From the IMG/VR virus record IMGVR_UViG_3300036800_000175, positions 1 to 64,000 of that record: DNA of 64,000 bases; one strand, given 5' to 3'. Below, in pieces: positions 21,507 to 29,552 of this stretch (position 1 is the stretch's first letter; each line of letters starts with the position of its first letter). The notes under the pieces are model-generated. The model was not told the origin of the DNA and made no database searches. It saw only the letters and a program-made list of their open reading frames with translations. The position numbers and the translations under genes are program-made. This DNA is from a virus.

Positions 21507-22775
21507 GTGGCCCAGTTGACCGCTTTGCTCACACCCGTCGACGCCGGAACCGCCCGCCGCGCAGGCCGGCACCTGTGGCGGAAGCAACTGCTGCCCAAGG
21601 CGACGATCACGTACAAGGGCCGGCAGATCACGTTCGATGACGCCTACCTGGCCGACCTCGCCGCCGCGTTCAACAACCGCGCCTACGACCAGGTCCCGTT
21701 CCAGCTCGCGGACAAAGACAACGCCCACACCAACGACCCGGAACGGTTCCGCGGCGAAGTTGAAGCGCTCGAGGTGACCGCGGACGGCCTCGACATGGTC
21801 GTCTCGGCCAGCGAGGAAGGCTCCAAGGTCCTCGCCTCCAACCCCGGCCTCGGTGTGTCCGCCCGCATCACCGAGGGCTACGAACGGGCCGACGGGCAGG
21901 CGTTCCCCGTCGCCATCCAGCACGTCCTCGGCACTTTGGATCCGCGGATCACCGGGATGCGCCCGTGGCAGGCCATCAACGCCGCCAACGACACGGACTC
22001 CGGTCAGGTGACCGACCTGACCGGCTGCACCTACGACCTGGCCAGCGACCAGGCACCCCAACCGCCGGCACCAGCACCCAAGGAGACAGGTATGGCCCTG
22101 ACCGCAGAGCAGGAGGCCCGGTTGGGCCAGCTGCTGGATCTGCCCGATGACCAGTTCGCCGCGCTGCTCACCCCCGCCGCCGACGCAGGCGACGGTGCCG
22201 GCGGCGACGGCACCGATGAGCTGTCCGATGAGGAACTGCAAGCGCTCCTCGACTCGCTCCCCGACGACGACGCCGACAACGATGAGGGTGACGGTGACGG
22301 CGATGAGGGCGACACCGGCGACGCCGGCCAGGCGGCGGATGACAAGGTCCCGGCCGGTGCCGGGGCGGAACTGTCCGCCGACGCGCAGGCCGCGATCGAC
22401 CTGGCCAACGCCCGCGCGGAGGAACTCGAAGCCGGGTACACGCGGATGCGCCGCGAACTGGACGCCGCGACGTATGAGCGCGAGCGGGACACGTTCGCCC
22501 GCCAGCACGGCATCCCCCCCAGGATTTTCGACCTGGCCCGCCCCGTCCTCGAGGGTGAGGGCCGGGTCGTGGACCTGGCCAACGGGAAGCAGGCCGACGC
22601 CGGGCAGATCGTCCGCCGGGTCCTGACCGAGATCGGGAAGACGGTCAAGATGCTTGACCTGTCCGCCGAGCTCGGCAACCCCGACGGCGCCGACCAGGCC
22701 GCCACGGCCGCGCAGCAGGCCGCGGATGAGCGCGGCGAGATCGTCAAGGGCTTCCGCGCCCTGACCGGCGTCTGA
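21507..22775 (+). CDS. Capsid maturation protease with C-terminal scaffold
   Basis: 422 aa. Residues ~20-160 (ATITYKGRQITFDDAYLADL, FQLADKDNAHTNDPERFRGE, GLGVSARI, IQHVLGTLDPRI) resemble Mu gpI-like prohead proteases. A very acidic segment (~225-275) is followed by long helices, a scaffold-like region. The protease trims scaffold and capsid during maturation. An in-frame start with AAGGAG at 22092 would make the scaffold alone. Followed by decoration and major capsid genes, the expected order. Confidence 0.75.
   Translation: MAQLTALLTPVDAGTARRAGRHLWRKQLLPKATITYKGRQITFDDAYLADLAAAFNNRAYDQVPFQLADKDNAHTNDPERFRGEVEALEVTADGLDMVVSASEEGSKVLASNPGLGVSARITEGYERADGQAFPVAIQHVLGTLDPRITGMRPWQAINAANDTDSGQVTDLTGCTYDLASDQAPQPPAPAPKETGMALTAEQEARLGQLLDLPDDQFAALLTPAADAGDGAGGDGTDELSDEELQALLDSLPDDDADNDEGDGDGDEGDTGDAGQAADDKVPAGAGAELSADAQAAIDLANARAEELEAGYTRMRRELDAATYERERDTFARQHGIPPRIFDLARPVLEGEGRVVDLANGKQADAGQIVRRVLTEIGKTVKMLDLSAELGNPDGADQAATAAQQAADERGEIVKGFRALTGV
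22092..22775 (+). CDS. Nested scaffold protein from an internal start
   Basis: Within the protease gene, AAGGAG lies seven bases before ATGGCCCTGACC in the same frame. Translation here gives 227 aa holding only the acidic and helical scaffold part (LTAEQEARLGQLLDLPDDQF then the Asp-rich run). This mirrors lambda C/Nu3, where a scaffold is made from an internal start of the protease gene. The internal site looks as good as the gene's own start. Confidence 0.6.
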   Translation: MALTAEQEARLGQLLDLPDDQFAALLTPAADAGDGAGGDGTDELSDEELQALLDSLPDDDADNDEGDGDGDEGDTGDAGQAADDKVPAGAGAELSADAQAAIDLANARAEELEAGYTRMRRELDAATYERERDTFARQHGIPPRIFDLARPVLEGEGRVVDLANGKQADAGQIVRRVLTEIGKTVKMLDLSAELGNPDGADQAATAAQQAADERGEIVKGFRALTGV

Positions 22776-22777
22776 CC

Positions 22778-22948
22778 GTGGCCCGCCACGTCGTCACCGC
22801 CACCGTGGCGGCCACGGCCAGCACCCCGGCGATCGTCAAGGGCACCACGGTCGAACTGACCGCCGCCCAGGAAACCGCCCTGTCCGCGTCCCTGCGTGCC
22901 ATCACGCAGCGCGACGTCGCAGGCGAGTCCGTCGGCGTGTCCAACTAG
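22778..22948 (+). CDS. Small head-region protein, 56 aa
   Basis: GTG two bases after the protease stop. Ala/Thr/Val rich (VVTATVAATASTPAIVKGTT then ELTAAQETALSASLRAIT). It looks like a short beta segment plus a helix. No family known; position suggests a minor capsid or decoration-related protein. Confidence 0.55.
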   Translation: MARHVVTATVAATASTPAIVKGTTVELTAAQETALSASLRAITQRDVAGESVGVSN

Positions 22949-23042
22949 CCCCACTCCCGGGCCCGGCACGCGCAACCCCCCCTTTCACACCCGCATCTGC
23001 CCCGGTGGCGGGTGCTTTCACCAACCCCGAAAGGAACCCGCC

Positions 23043-23495
23043 ATGCCGGGAGCACTTCCGCACCTCAAGCACGGCCCGGACAGCTACCAGGTATCCGCGC
23101 AGGTCCTCGGCGGGCAGCTGGTCGTCGCTGACGGCTCATCCGCCACCACCGTGTCCGTCGCCGGCGCAGGCGCGGCCAACGTCCTCGGCGTCGCCGGTGC
23201 GGACGCCGCCCCGGTCGTCTCCCAGGCCGGCAACGTCACCGGCTACGGGCAGCCCGTCGTGGACATCTCCGTCCTGCCCGACTACGTCCCCGTCTACCAC
23301 GGCGCGGACATGCACGTCACTTACGCCGCGACCGCCACATTCGGGGCGCTGCTCAAGTCCGCGGCCACCGGCCAGGTCACGCCCTGGGTGTCCGGCACCG
23401 ACGCGGCCGGCCTGATCGTCGGCCGCTGCACCCAGCCCGGCGGTGTCGCCGTCTCTGCCGGCGGCGTCGTCGGCCGAGCCCGGATATTCGGCTGA
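23043..23495 (+). CDS. Head decoration/capsid-stabilising protein, 150 aa
   Basis: AAAGGAA lies before the ATG. The protein is nearly all beta and turn: QLVVADGSSATTVSVAG, ADAAPVVSQAGNVTGYG, VPVYHGADMHVTYAA, AAGLIVGRCTQPGGVAV. Size, composition and position just before the major capsid gene match decoration proteins that coat the outside of the head. Assignment is by these features. Confidence 0.65.
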   Translation: MPGALPHLKHGPDSYQVSAQVLGGQLVVADGSSATTVSVAGAGAANVLGVAGADAAPVVSQAGNVTGYGQPVVDISVLPDYVPVYHGADMHVTYAATATFGALLKSAATGQVTPWVSGTDAAGLIVGRCTQPGGVAVSAGGVVGRARIFG

Positions 23496-23533
23496 GCCGG
23501 ATCCCGGTCCACGAGGAATAAGGAGAAAACCCC

Positions 23534-24445
23534 GTGCCTACCCCGGCATACAGCAGCCTTGACGGCCCCCGGATCACAGTCGACGCGCTGCTCAAGGATC
23601 CGCTGGTCATCCCGGCGCTGATCCTGGACATGACCCAGAACGAGTTCATCGTTGACGCGGTCCTCCGCGCCGGCGGGCTCGCCACCAGCGGCGCCGTGCG
23701 TTACGCCGAATCGACGCCGCTGTACGCGGACGACACCCCGGAAATCCGGGCTGAGTTCGCGGAAGTGCCCGTCGTCCCGACGTCGATCGGCACGCCCCGC
23801 GTCGTGTTCACCCACGAACGCGCCATGGCGATCATGGTGTCCGACGAAATGCGGCGCCGGCAGATGATCGACCCGGTCACCCGCCAGTTGCAGCAGGTCC
23901 GCAACACGATGGTCTACTCATGGAACACCGCGTTCTACTCGGCGGTGGTCGCCAACGCGGGTATCCAGACCCTCGCCGTGTCCAACCCGTGGGCCAGCTC
24001 CAATGCCACGATCCGCGGTGACATCGCCAACGCCGTGTACCTGATCGAAAACGCGCAGATCACGTCCAGCCTGGGGTTCAACCAGTTCCTCGGGTTCGAG
24101 GCGGACACGATGCTGATCAACCATGCGACGAAGAACACGCTGCTGCAATCCAGCAGTTTCGCCGCACCGTACATCGGTGACATCGCGTCGGAAAACTTGC
24201 AGTACACCGGCGTCCTCCCGAACCGGATCTTCAACCTGGACGTCATGGTGTCCCGGCAGGTCCCCACCGGCAACGCGATCATCATGCAGCGCAACCGCGC
24301 CGGGTTCATCGCAGACGAACTCCCCTTCCAGGCCTCACCCCTTTACCGGGACGAACCCAGGAAGGTGAGCAGGTCAGATGTGCAGCGGTCGTCCGCGATC
24401 GGCCTGGACCAGCCGCTCGCGCTCGTGCTGGTGTCCGGCATCTGA
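23534..24445 (+). CDS. Major capsid protein
   Basis: 303 aa from GTG after AGGAATAAGGAG. The N-terminal helix (ITVDALLKDPLVIPALIL) is followed by an extended loop and the mixed alpha/beta body (HERAMAIMVSDEMRRRQMID; NLDVMVSRQVPTGNAIIMQR; PLYRDEPRKVSRSDVQRSSA). This is consistent with an HK97-fold capsid protein of about 300 residues without a long delta domain. A strong terminator directly follows, as expected for the most-expressed structural gene. Confidence 0.8.
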   Translation: MPTPAYSSLDGPRITVDALLKDPLVIPALILDMTQNEFIVDAVLRAGGLATSGAVRYAESTPLYADDTPEIRAEFAEVPVVPTSIGTPRVVFTHERAMAIMVSDEMRRRQMIDPVTRQLQQVRNTMVYSWNTAFYSAVVANAGIQTLAVSNPWASSNATIRGDIANAVYLIENAQITSSLGFNQFLGFEADTMLINHATKNTLLQSSSFAAPYIGDIASENLQYTGVLPNRIFNLDVMVSRQVPTGNAIIMQRNRAGFIADELPFQASPLYRDEPRKVSRSDVQRSSAIGLDQPLALVLVSGI

Positions 24446-24469
24446 CCCACCCGCAACCCCGCATGTCCG

Positions 24470-24492
24470 CCCGCCCTGGTGGCGGGTTTTTT
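24470..24492 (+). terminator. Intrinsic terminator after the major capsid gene
   Basis: CCCGCC-CTGGT-GGCGGG followed by six T. Likely partial, so capsid and decoration transcripts exceed those of connector genes. Same design recurs at 28.7 and 29.55 kb. Confidence 0.7.
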
Positions 24493-24520
24493 CATGCCCG
24501 CCACACAGGAAGGACCCATC

Positions 24521-24970
24521 ATGGCCGCACCGACCAGGCCGGCGACGTCGCCGGCTGCCCAGCCCGACCCCGCTGACGCCAAATCCAAGACGTCCCGGTG
24601 GGAGGCTCTGACGAACCTGTCCATCGGCCGGCGGGACGACAAGGAAAAGCTGGCTGACATCGTCCACAAGGGCGAGATCGTCACCCTGACCGAGGAAGTC
24701 GCACAGGGGTTCCTGCGCCGGCACCGCCGGCCGGTGATCCGCCCGGCCGCCGACCAGAACACCCCCGCCCCGGCGATCCACGCGAAGGACCTGTTCGGCC
24801 CGCAGCCCGCCGCGGAACAGTTCGGCGCCCGCCCCGACCCGCCCGGCGCGAGCACGGTCACCGTCACCCCGGATCCCGGGGCGCATCCAGCGGACCCGCG
24901 GAACGCCCCGGAGGCGCACGACCCGCAGACCGACCTGTCCGTCGACCCGGACGCGGGCAAGGACAAGTAG
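24521..24970 (+). CDS. Hypothetical head-tail region protein, 149 aa
   Basis: GGAAGGA lies before ATG 24521. Residues ~25-75 are charged and folded (SRWEALTNLSIGRRDDKEKL, HKGEIVTLTEEVAQGFLRRH). The rest is Pro/Ala/Asp-rich and probably unstructured. No family recognised. First gene after the capsid terminator. Confidence 0.6.
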   Translation: MAAPTRPATSPAAQPDPADAKSKTSRWEALTNLSIGRRDDKEKLADIVHKGEIVTLTEEVAQGFLRRHRRPVIRPAADQNTPAPAIHAKDLFGPQPAAEQFGARPDPPGASTVTVTPDPGAHPADPRNAPEAHDPQTDLSVDPDAGKDK

Positions 24971-24972
24971 CG

Positions 24973-25155
24973 GTGGCGGCCGTGGCCACGGCCGGCCTGA
25001 TGTGCATGGTGTGCGGCGGCGGGCCGGTGAAGGCCCGCCGCCGGTGCCGGACCTGCTACGACGCGTGGCGGACCGCGACGAACCCGTACAAGAAACGCGG
25101 CCGCCCCGACCCGGTCCGGGCGATCCGCGCCGTGCTCGCGCAGCAGAAAAACTGA
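24973..25155 (+). CDS. Small zinc-finger-like protein, 60 aa
   Basis: CMVCGGGPVKARRRCRTC is a clean CxxC-x10-CxxC knuckle with a basic spacer. The C-terminal half is basic and helical (KKRGRPDPVRAIRAVLAQQK). A nucleic-acid-binding role is plausible. The gene starts two bases after the previous stop. Confidence 0.65.
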   Translation: MAAVATAGLMCMVCGGGPVKARRRCRTCYDAWRTATNPYKKRGRPDPVRAIRAVLAQQKN

Positions 25156-25169
25156 AAGGCGGGACGGTC

Positions 25170-25682
25170 GTGGCGGTCACCTGGTGTGTCCCGGATGACA
25201 TCCGGCAGAACGTCGCCGGCACCGACCAGGGCACCGGCACCTGCGCAACCCTCACCGACGACCAGCTCACCGCCGCGATCACCCAGGCGGCGAGCAAGGT
25301 GGCCGCCTACACCGGGACGGACTGGGAACCCGACGCGACTGACCCGGTGATCACCCCGCCGGGGATCGTGAAAACATGCACAGTGCAGCTGGCCACGTTC
25401 TACGCCACCCTGGTCTACAGGAAAGGCAAGGATCTGTCGCAGTTCGACCCTGTCTACCTCGGTTACCAGGATGCGATGCGGACGCTGACGGACATCATCT
25501 CCGGGAAGATCGAGGTCGCGCCGTCCACACCTGGTGAGCCAGCCGACGATCGCGGCTATGTGCGGAACACTGTGCCGGCGACGTTCGACCACCTCGACAC
25601 CGGGACGCGGATCAACCCGCTGACCCGCCGCGTCGAACCCGACTTCGGGCCCGGGCAAGGCTGGGGACGGGGCAGCTGGTGA
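25170..25682 (+). CDS. Head-tail connector (adaptor) protein, 170 aa
   Basis: GTG at 25170, with AAAGGCGGG upstream. LTDDQLTAAITQAASKVAAY then TGTDWEPD, KTCTVQLATFYATLVYRKGK and YQDAMRTLTDIISGK is an all-helical pattern like gp6/gp15-type adaptors that dock on the portal. C-terminal tail is Arg/Gly rich. Position after the capsid gene agrees. Confidence 0.55.
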   Translation: MAVTWCVPDDIRQNVAGTDQGTGTCATLTDDQLTAAITQAASKVAAYTGTDWEPDATDPVITPPGIVKTCTVQLATFYATLVYRKGKDLSQFDPVYLGYQDAMRTLTDIISGKIEVAPSTPGEPADDRGYVRNTVPATFDHLDTGTRINPLTRRVEPDFGPGQGWGRGSW

Positions 25683-25767
25683 TGCGTCCCCCCGGGCCGT
25701 TCCCGCGACTTGCGCCGCACCGGCCGCCTGATCCGGGCGGCTCGTGCCCCGCGCAGTATCGAAGTCC

Positions 25768-26013
25768 CTAGCCAGTCCGCCGGGCCCGGCTCGCTGACCC
25801 GCTTGCGCGCCCGGGGGGCGTCCCAGAGTCTACGCACGCCGCGCACGGCCCGCACATCGCCAGAGTGGGCGTGGCCAGCACAGTAGGCCACCCGCTGCAC
25901 CGGCCGTGCTCCGTGCCCGCGTGACGCTGGGGGCACCCGCACAGCGCGGTCGTGGCACCGGACAGCGCGACAGCGAGCGCAGCGGAAGCCCGGGCGGAGG
26001 GGTCGGTACTCAT
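25768..26013 (-). CDS. Small Cys-rich protein encoded antisense in the head operon
   Basis: 81 aa from an ATG that shares the bases CATG with the start of the + strand gene at 26012. Contains CGCPQRHAGTEHGRC ... CGPCAAC, a pattern of four or more Cys with His as in short actinobacterial zinc-ribbon proteins. Separate from the + strand late operon, so expressed from its own promoter if at all. Confidence 0.5.
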   Translation of the reverse strand: MSTDPSARASAALAVALSGATTALCGCPQRHAGTEHGRCSGWPTVLATPTLAMCGPCAACVDSGTPPGRASGSASRARRTG

Positions 26014-26497
26014 GGCATCCACCTTCGGGGACCGGATCGACATCCTCAAGGAACTGGCCGGCTCCGGTGACCTGGACGGTGCCGTCGTGGTCGACCAAAT
26101 CTATGCACGGGCGCAGCACGAGGGTTTGGATTTCCGGCATCCGCGCGGCGGGCAGGCGCTGTACCTGCAAGAGCCGATGATGGACCATTTCCGCGATTAC
26201 CTCGGCCGGTACGCCAGCACGGTGCTGGACGACGGTGGTGTCCCCGCGATGATCGACGCGATGGAAGCCCTGGCCGAGGAAGACGGCGTCGCCCTGCACG
26301 CCCCGGTGCTGTACGCGAACCTGCGGGCGTCGGGGCATCCGATCGTCACCGACGACGGGCATGTTGTCTACGACAGGGCCCCGCGGCAGCACCGCCTGTC
26401 TGAGGAGGAACTCAAGGCGATCTACCGGGAACACAACCCGGTCCCGTCGATCTACAGCCTCCGCGAGTTGCGGTTCCTCTGGTCCCGCGGCATCTGA
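26012..26497 (+). CDS. Hypothetical connector-region protein, 161 aa
   Basis: Mostly helical and acidic: FGDRIDILKELAGSGDLDGA, MMDHFRDYLGRYASTVLDDG, VPAMIDAMEALAEEDGVALH, LSEEELKAIYREHNPVPSIY. No family recognised. It lies where a head-tail joining protein is expected, and overlaps the next gene by one base. Confidence 0.6.
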   Translation: MASTFGDRIDILKELAGSGDLDGAVVVDQIYARAQHEGLDFRHPRGGQALYLQEPMMDHFRDYLGRYASTVLDDGGVPAMIDAMEALAEEDGVALHAPVLYANLRASGHPIVTDDGHVVYDRAPRQHRLSEEELKAIYREHNPVPSIYSLRELRFLWSRGI

Positions 26498-26928
26498 TGA
26501 GCCACGCCGAGTTGCAGCAGCTGGTCGCCGGCGTGGCCTACAAACCGGGGTGGGCGTTCGCGGTCGTCGGTGGCTGGACGTTCTCCGCTGGCCCGGTCAT
26601 GCAGACCACCGTGCTGCCCGGCCAGCCGGTCAACACCGGCAGCGCTGCGGGCGGCACGTATGCGTGGCCGGATGGTGAGTTGCTGACCCTGGTCATTGAG
26701 ATCGTCACCCCGGACAGTGGCGACCCGTCCCGCACGGTCCTGGTGCAGCACAGGTTCCCCGCCCCACCCGCCCCGCCAGCCGGCGGGTGGCGGCGGTGGC
26801 TACTCGCCCAGATCCTGGCCGTCGAAACCCATGAGGCGTGCGAGTTCTTCCAGCTAGACGGCGGCCGGCCGTTCTACCCGCAGCACGGTCCCGACGCCGA
26901 CCTGTACGCGATCCGCGAGCGGGCCTAA
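26497..26928 (+). CDS. Hypothetical protein, 143 aa; paralogue of the 4.4 kb gene
   Basis: Shares LTLVIEIVTPDS, WRRWLLAQILAVETHEACEF and FQLDGGRPF with the 4412-4849 product; the N-terminal 60 residues differ. Conserved Trp, Glu-Thr-His-Glu and Cys suggest a structural core or a metal site. Within the connector block. Confidence 0.65.
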   Translation: MSHAELQQLVAGVAYKPGWAFAVVGGWTFSAGPVMQTTVLPGQPVNTGSAAGGTYAWPDGELLTLVIEIVTPDSGDPSRTVLVQHRFPAPPAPPAGGWRRWLLAQILAVETHEACEFFQLDGGRPFYPQHGPDADLYAIRERA

Positions 26929-26961
26929 CCAGCTATCTAGTCCGGGTGGGCGGGTGAGCCG

Positions 26962-27375
26962 GTGGGTCTGACCACGACGGATCTCATCGACTGGCTTACC
27001 GGGCTCGGCTGGGACACCCAGCAGGAAGCCGGCGCGCCGATCCTGATGGGCCCCTACATCCCGCCGACCCCGGACCGGATCGTCGTGATCACCCCCACCG
27101 CGGGCCCGGGGATCGTCCTCGAGGGCGCCGCGGACGCGGGCGCGTTCCAGGCGCGGGTGCGTGGCGGGCAGAACAACCAGGCCGACGCTGAGCAGCTCGC
27201 TGGCCTGCTGGACACCCTGATCCTCAACGCCCCGTTCCCCGTGGTCGTCCCGTCGGGGACGGTGCTGATCCACGCCCACCGGCTCGGGTCCGGGCCGTCA
27301 CCACTGTCCGCGGATCCCGACGACGCCGAGCGGTTCGACTACGTCACCCAATACCTGGCCGTCGCCAGCATCTGA
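26962..27375 (+). CDS. Tail terminator/completion protein, 137 aa
   Basis: GTG start. TTDLIDWLTGLGWDTQQEA, IVVITPTAGPGIVLEGA, FQARVRGGQNNQADAEQLAG, LLDTLILNA, ending RFDYVTQYLAVASI. The pattern of a helix, strand, charged VRG segment, helix, and a final Y-rich strand resembles minor capsid/tail terminator proteins (gpU-like) that cap the tail tube. Position fits. Confidence 0.65.
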   Translation: MGLTTTDLIDWLTGLGWDTQQEAGAPILMGPYIPPTPDRIVVITPTAGPGIVLEGAADAGAFQARVRGGQNNQADAEQLAGLLDTLILNAPFPVVVPSGTVLIHAHRLGSGPSPLSADPDDAERFDYVTQYLAVASI

Positions 27376-27432
27376 CCCACCCCGCCGCCCGCTGGCGTGC
27401 CGGGACTTTTTTCCGAATCGGAAGGCAGATCA

Positions 27433-27891
27433 ATGGGCTACGAAACCGACACGCTGAACCTGGCCACCGCGCTCGCCTGCACCGGCACCACCACGCCGGG
27501 CATCTTCACGCCCGGGACAGCCTCGTTCGGGGGCAGCGATTTCGTCCGCGGGGTGATGCGGGTCAAGTTCGCCGCAGTGACCACCGCGCCGACGGCGCTG
27601 TGGCTGCTGCTACAGCACACCGACGGGACCGACTGGTACCCGAACCCGGCCGCCGCGCAGCTGGCCGCGTTCGTGACGGCGCTGTCCGCGAAGGACCCGA
27701 ACAACCCGCCGATCGTCGGCGGTCAGGTGCTGCTGACGGCCGCGCCGGCGACGACCGACCGTTACTCCGTGCCGTTCACCGGGTTCCCGGGCAGCAACTT
27801 CCGGCTGGGTGTCCTCGCGATCGGCGCATCGGCGGCTTTCACGCTGACCGTCCAGGCCGACCTGCAAAAGTACGTCCCCGACAACACCTGA
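27433..27891 (+). CDS. Virion-region protein, 152 aa, beta-rich
   Basis: GGAAGGC precedes the ATG. Beta-rich, Thr/Ala/Gly-rich (FVRGVMRVKFAAVTTAPTAL, WLLLQHTDGTDWYPN, FPGSNFRLGVLAIGASAAFT). Unknown family. A weak hairpin plus six T lies just upstream (27387-27412). Possibly a tail or decoration protein. Confidence 0.55.
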   Translation: MGYETDTLNLATALACTGTTTPGIFTPGTASFGGSDFVRGVMRVKFAAVTTAPTALWLLLQHTDGTDWYPNPAAAQLAAFVTALSAKDPNNPPIVGGQVLLTAAPATTDRYSVPFTGFPGSNFRLGVLAIGASAAFTLTVQADLQKYVPDNT

Positions 27892-27931
27892 GCCTGCCTG
27901 CCCCTCACCCTGAGAGAAAGGCGGCCCTGCC

Positions 27932-28303
27932 GTGTCCCGTCTTGCCCTGACCGGCCCGATCGTGCTGCCCGGCCCGCAAGGCATCATCCTGCCCGCCGCC
28001 GGGGTGCAGACCGTCGGCGCGAACACTGGTATCAGCTGGGCCGGTAACAACGGCCTCATGTACATCGCCCTGTATATCCCGGCCTCATACACCGGGAACC
28101 TCGTGCAGAACCTCGGCCGGAAAGTCGGCGGGCAGCTGCCCGTCCCGATCACCGTCGCGCTGACCGCGTCCACGAACTACCTGTTCGGGCCGTGGGACGC
28201 CAACGACTACACGCAGCAGGACGGCACCGGGCTCACCAACTTCGACCTGTCCGGCACCAACACCAGCGTCACGGTCACCCTGTATGAGCTCATCCCGGCC
28301 TAG
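27932..28303 (+). CDS. Virion-region protein, 123 aa, beta-rich
   Basis: GTG start. RLALTGPIVLPGPQGIILPA, NNGLMYIALYIPASYTGN, VPITVALTASTNYLFGPW, NTSVTVTLYELIPA. An all-beta small protein like phage decoration or tail-spike-head modules. Between tail terminator and major tail protein genes; no family assigned. Confidence 0.55.
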   Translation: MSRLALTGPIVLPGPQGIILPAAGVQTVGANTGISWAGNNGLMYIALYIPASYTGNLVQNLGRKVGGQLPVPITVALTASTNYLFGPWDANDYTQQDGTGLTNFDLSGTNTSVTVTLYELIPA

Positions 28304-28315
28304 GAGGACCCCGGC

Positions 28316-28675
28316 ATGACCAGTTACAGCATGGCATCGGATCCCGCCTCTGAGGGTGAGGATCAGTCGCAGGCACCGCTGTCCACCCCGGCACCCGCCG
28401 CCGGGGTTGTGCAGCCTGAGCCGGCGACCGGCCCGGCCGCGGCCGCGCCGGCGGCCCCCGCGCCGAAGCCGCCGCCCCACCCGGCGCACGACCCGGGCGA
28501 CCAGGTCACCCTGTACGCCGTCCCGCCGATGGGCACCATGACCGTCCCGCCCCTCGAGGACGACGACAGTGACCCGGTGGTGATCACCCGGTACGGCACC
28601 CAGGTCGACGGTGCCACCGCCGACCGCGCCCACGAGGCGGCGGCGCTCGCCGGGTTCACCCTCCGCGAGGAATAA
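28316..28675 (+). CDS. Hypothetical protein, 119 aa, Pro/Ala-rich
   Basis: The first two thirds are Pro/Ala-rich and likely unstructured. The C-terminal third (QVTLYAVPPMGTMTVPPLED then DPVVITRYGTQVDGATADRA) is beta-like. No family known. Followed by a strong terminator before the major tail protein gene. Confidence 0.55.
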   Translation: MTSYSMASDPASEGEDQSQAPLSTPAPAAGVVQPEPATGPAAAAPAAPAPKPPPHPAHDPGDQVTLYAVPPMGTMTVPPLEDDDSDPVVITRYGTQVDGATADRAHEAAALAGFTLREE

Positions 28676-28715
28676 CCGCCCCCGCACCCCCCTGACCGTC
28701 TGTCTGCCCCTCTCG

Positions 28716-28738
28716 GCCCGCCACCGGCGGGCTTTTTT
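28716..28738 (+). terminator. Intrinsic terminator before the major tail protein gene
   Basis: GCCCGCC-ACC-GGCGGGC followed by six T. Placed 27 bases before the major tail protein start. Confidence 0.7.
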
Positions 28739-28764
28739 CATGCCCCGGCGAAGGAGACCCACCG

Positions 28765-29373
28765 ATGACAGGCGCACCGCTGCTCTACACCCCGCCGGCG
28801 TACACCGCCGGGAACGTCCTGTACGGCATCGGGGTCCTGTTCACCGCCCCCGTCGGCACCGCCCTCCCGTCGGATCAGAACCTGGGTGTCGGAGCGTCGT
28901 GGATTTCCGGCGGCTGGTCCTACGTCGGCGCCACTGAGCAGGGCGTCAGCCTCAACTACAACCCCAGCACCACCGACATCAAGGTAGAGGAACAGCAGAC
29001 CCCGGTGGCCGCGATCGTGGATGCGGTCACCCTGCAAATCACCACATCGCTGTCTGAGGAAACCCTCGCCAACATCAACCTCAGCTACGGCAACAGCGGC
29101 ACGGTCGCCGTGACCGCCCCCGGCGCGTCGCAGCCCGGCAAGAGCGTGCTGACCCTGTCAACCAACTTCACCAGCCTCGCCGCGGCGATCGTCGGGAAAA
29201 ACCAGCTCGGCTTCGCCCGGGTGCTGTCCGTCCCGATCATCATGTCCGCCGGGGCGGTCAAGACGGACTACCGCAGGGCTGCGAACGCGAGGCTGTATCC
29301 GCTGACGCTGAACGCGATCTGCCCCCTGAGCAGCATCGCTTTCACCGACCTGACCGCGATCGCGACCAGCTGA
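28765..29373 (+). CDS. Major tail tube protein
   Basis: 202 aa, GAAGGAG before the ATG. Typical tube-protein pattern: an N-terminal arm (YTPPAYTAGNVLYGIGVLFT), DIKVEEQQTPVAAIVDAVTL, QITTSLSEETLANINLSYGN (the tube beta-strands and helix), and ends with a strand and CPLSSIAFTDL. This is the polymer of the siphovirus tail tube. It lies between the tail terminator and the chaperones, as usual. Confidence 0.75.
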   Translation: MTGAPLLYTPPAYTAGNVLYGIGVLFTAPVGTALPSDQNLGVGASWISGGWSYVGATEQGVSLNYNPSTTDIKVEEQQTPVAAIVDAVTLQITTSLSEETLANINLSYGNSGTVAVTAPGASQPGKSVLTLSTNFTSLAAAIVGKNQLGFARVLSVPIIMSAGAVKTDYRRAANARLYPLTLNAICPLSSIAFTDLTAIATS

Positions 29374-29389
29374 CCTCGAGGGAGCCCGC

Positions 29390-29533
29390 ATGTCCAGTCC
29401 GGCTGTGCCCGGCGACACCACACCCAACCCGGCTGCGTCCGTGCCCAAGGTCACGGTCATGGGCCGGTGCCCGCGGTGCGAACGGTGGCCGTGGGAGATC
29501 CCGTGCTCCGGCGTCGCCGGCGGCACCTACTGA
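29390..29533 (+). CDS. Small zinc-knuckle protein, 47 aa
   Basis: GAGGGAG lies just before ATG 29390. Ends GRCPRCERWPWEIPCSG, a compact CxxC...C site. Too short for a confident family. Lies between the tail tube and the chaperone genes. Confidence 0.5.
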   Translation: MSSPAVPGDTTPNPAASVPKVTVMGRCPRCERWPWEIPCSGVAGGTY

Positions 29534-29552
29534 CCCGGTCCTGACCATCCTG

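Noticed and set aside
21219-22508. Long - strand open frame of 429 codons
   Set aside because: It mirrors the capsid protease/scaffold gene; only its 68-codon end (21219-21425) has its own start and site.
25682-25771. 29-codon + frame after the connector gene
   Set aside because: Pro-rich, overlaps the convergent Cys-rich gene; no support beyond an ATG.
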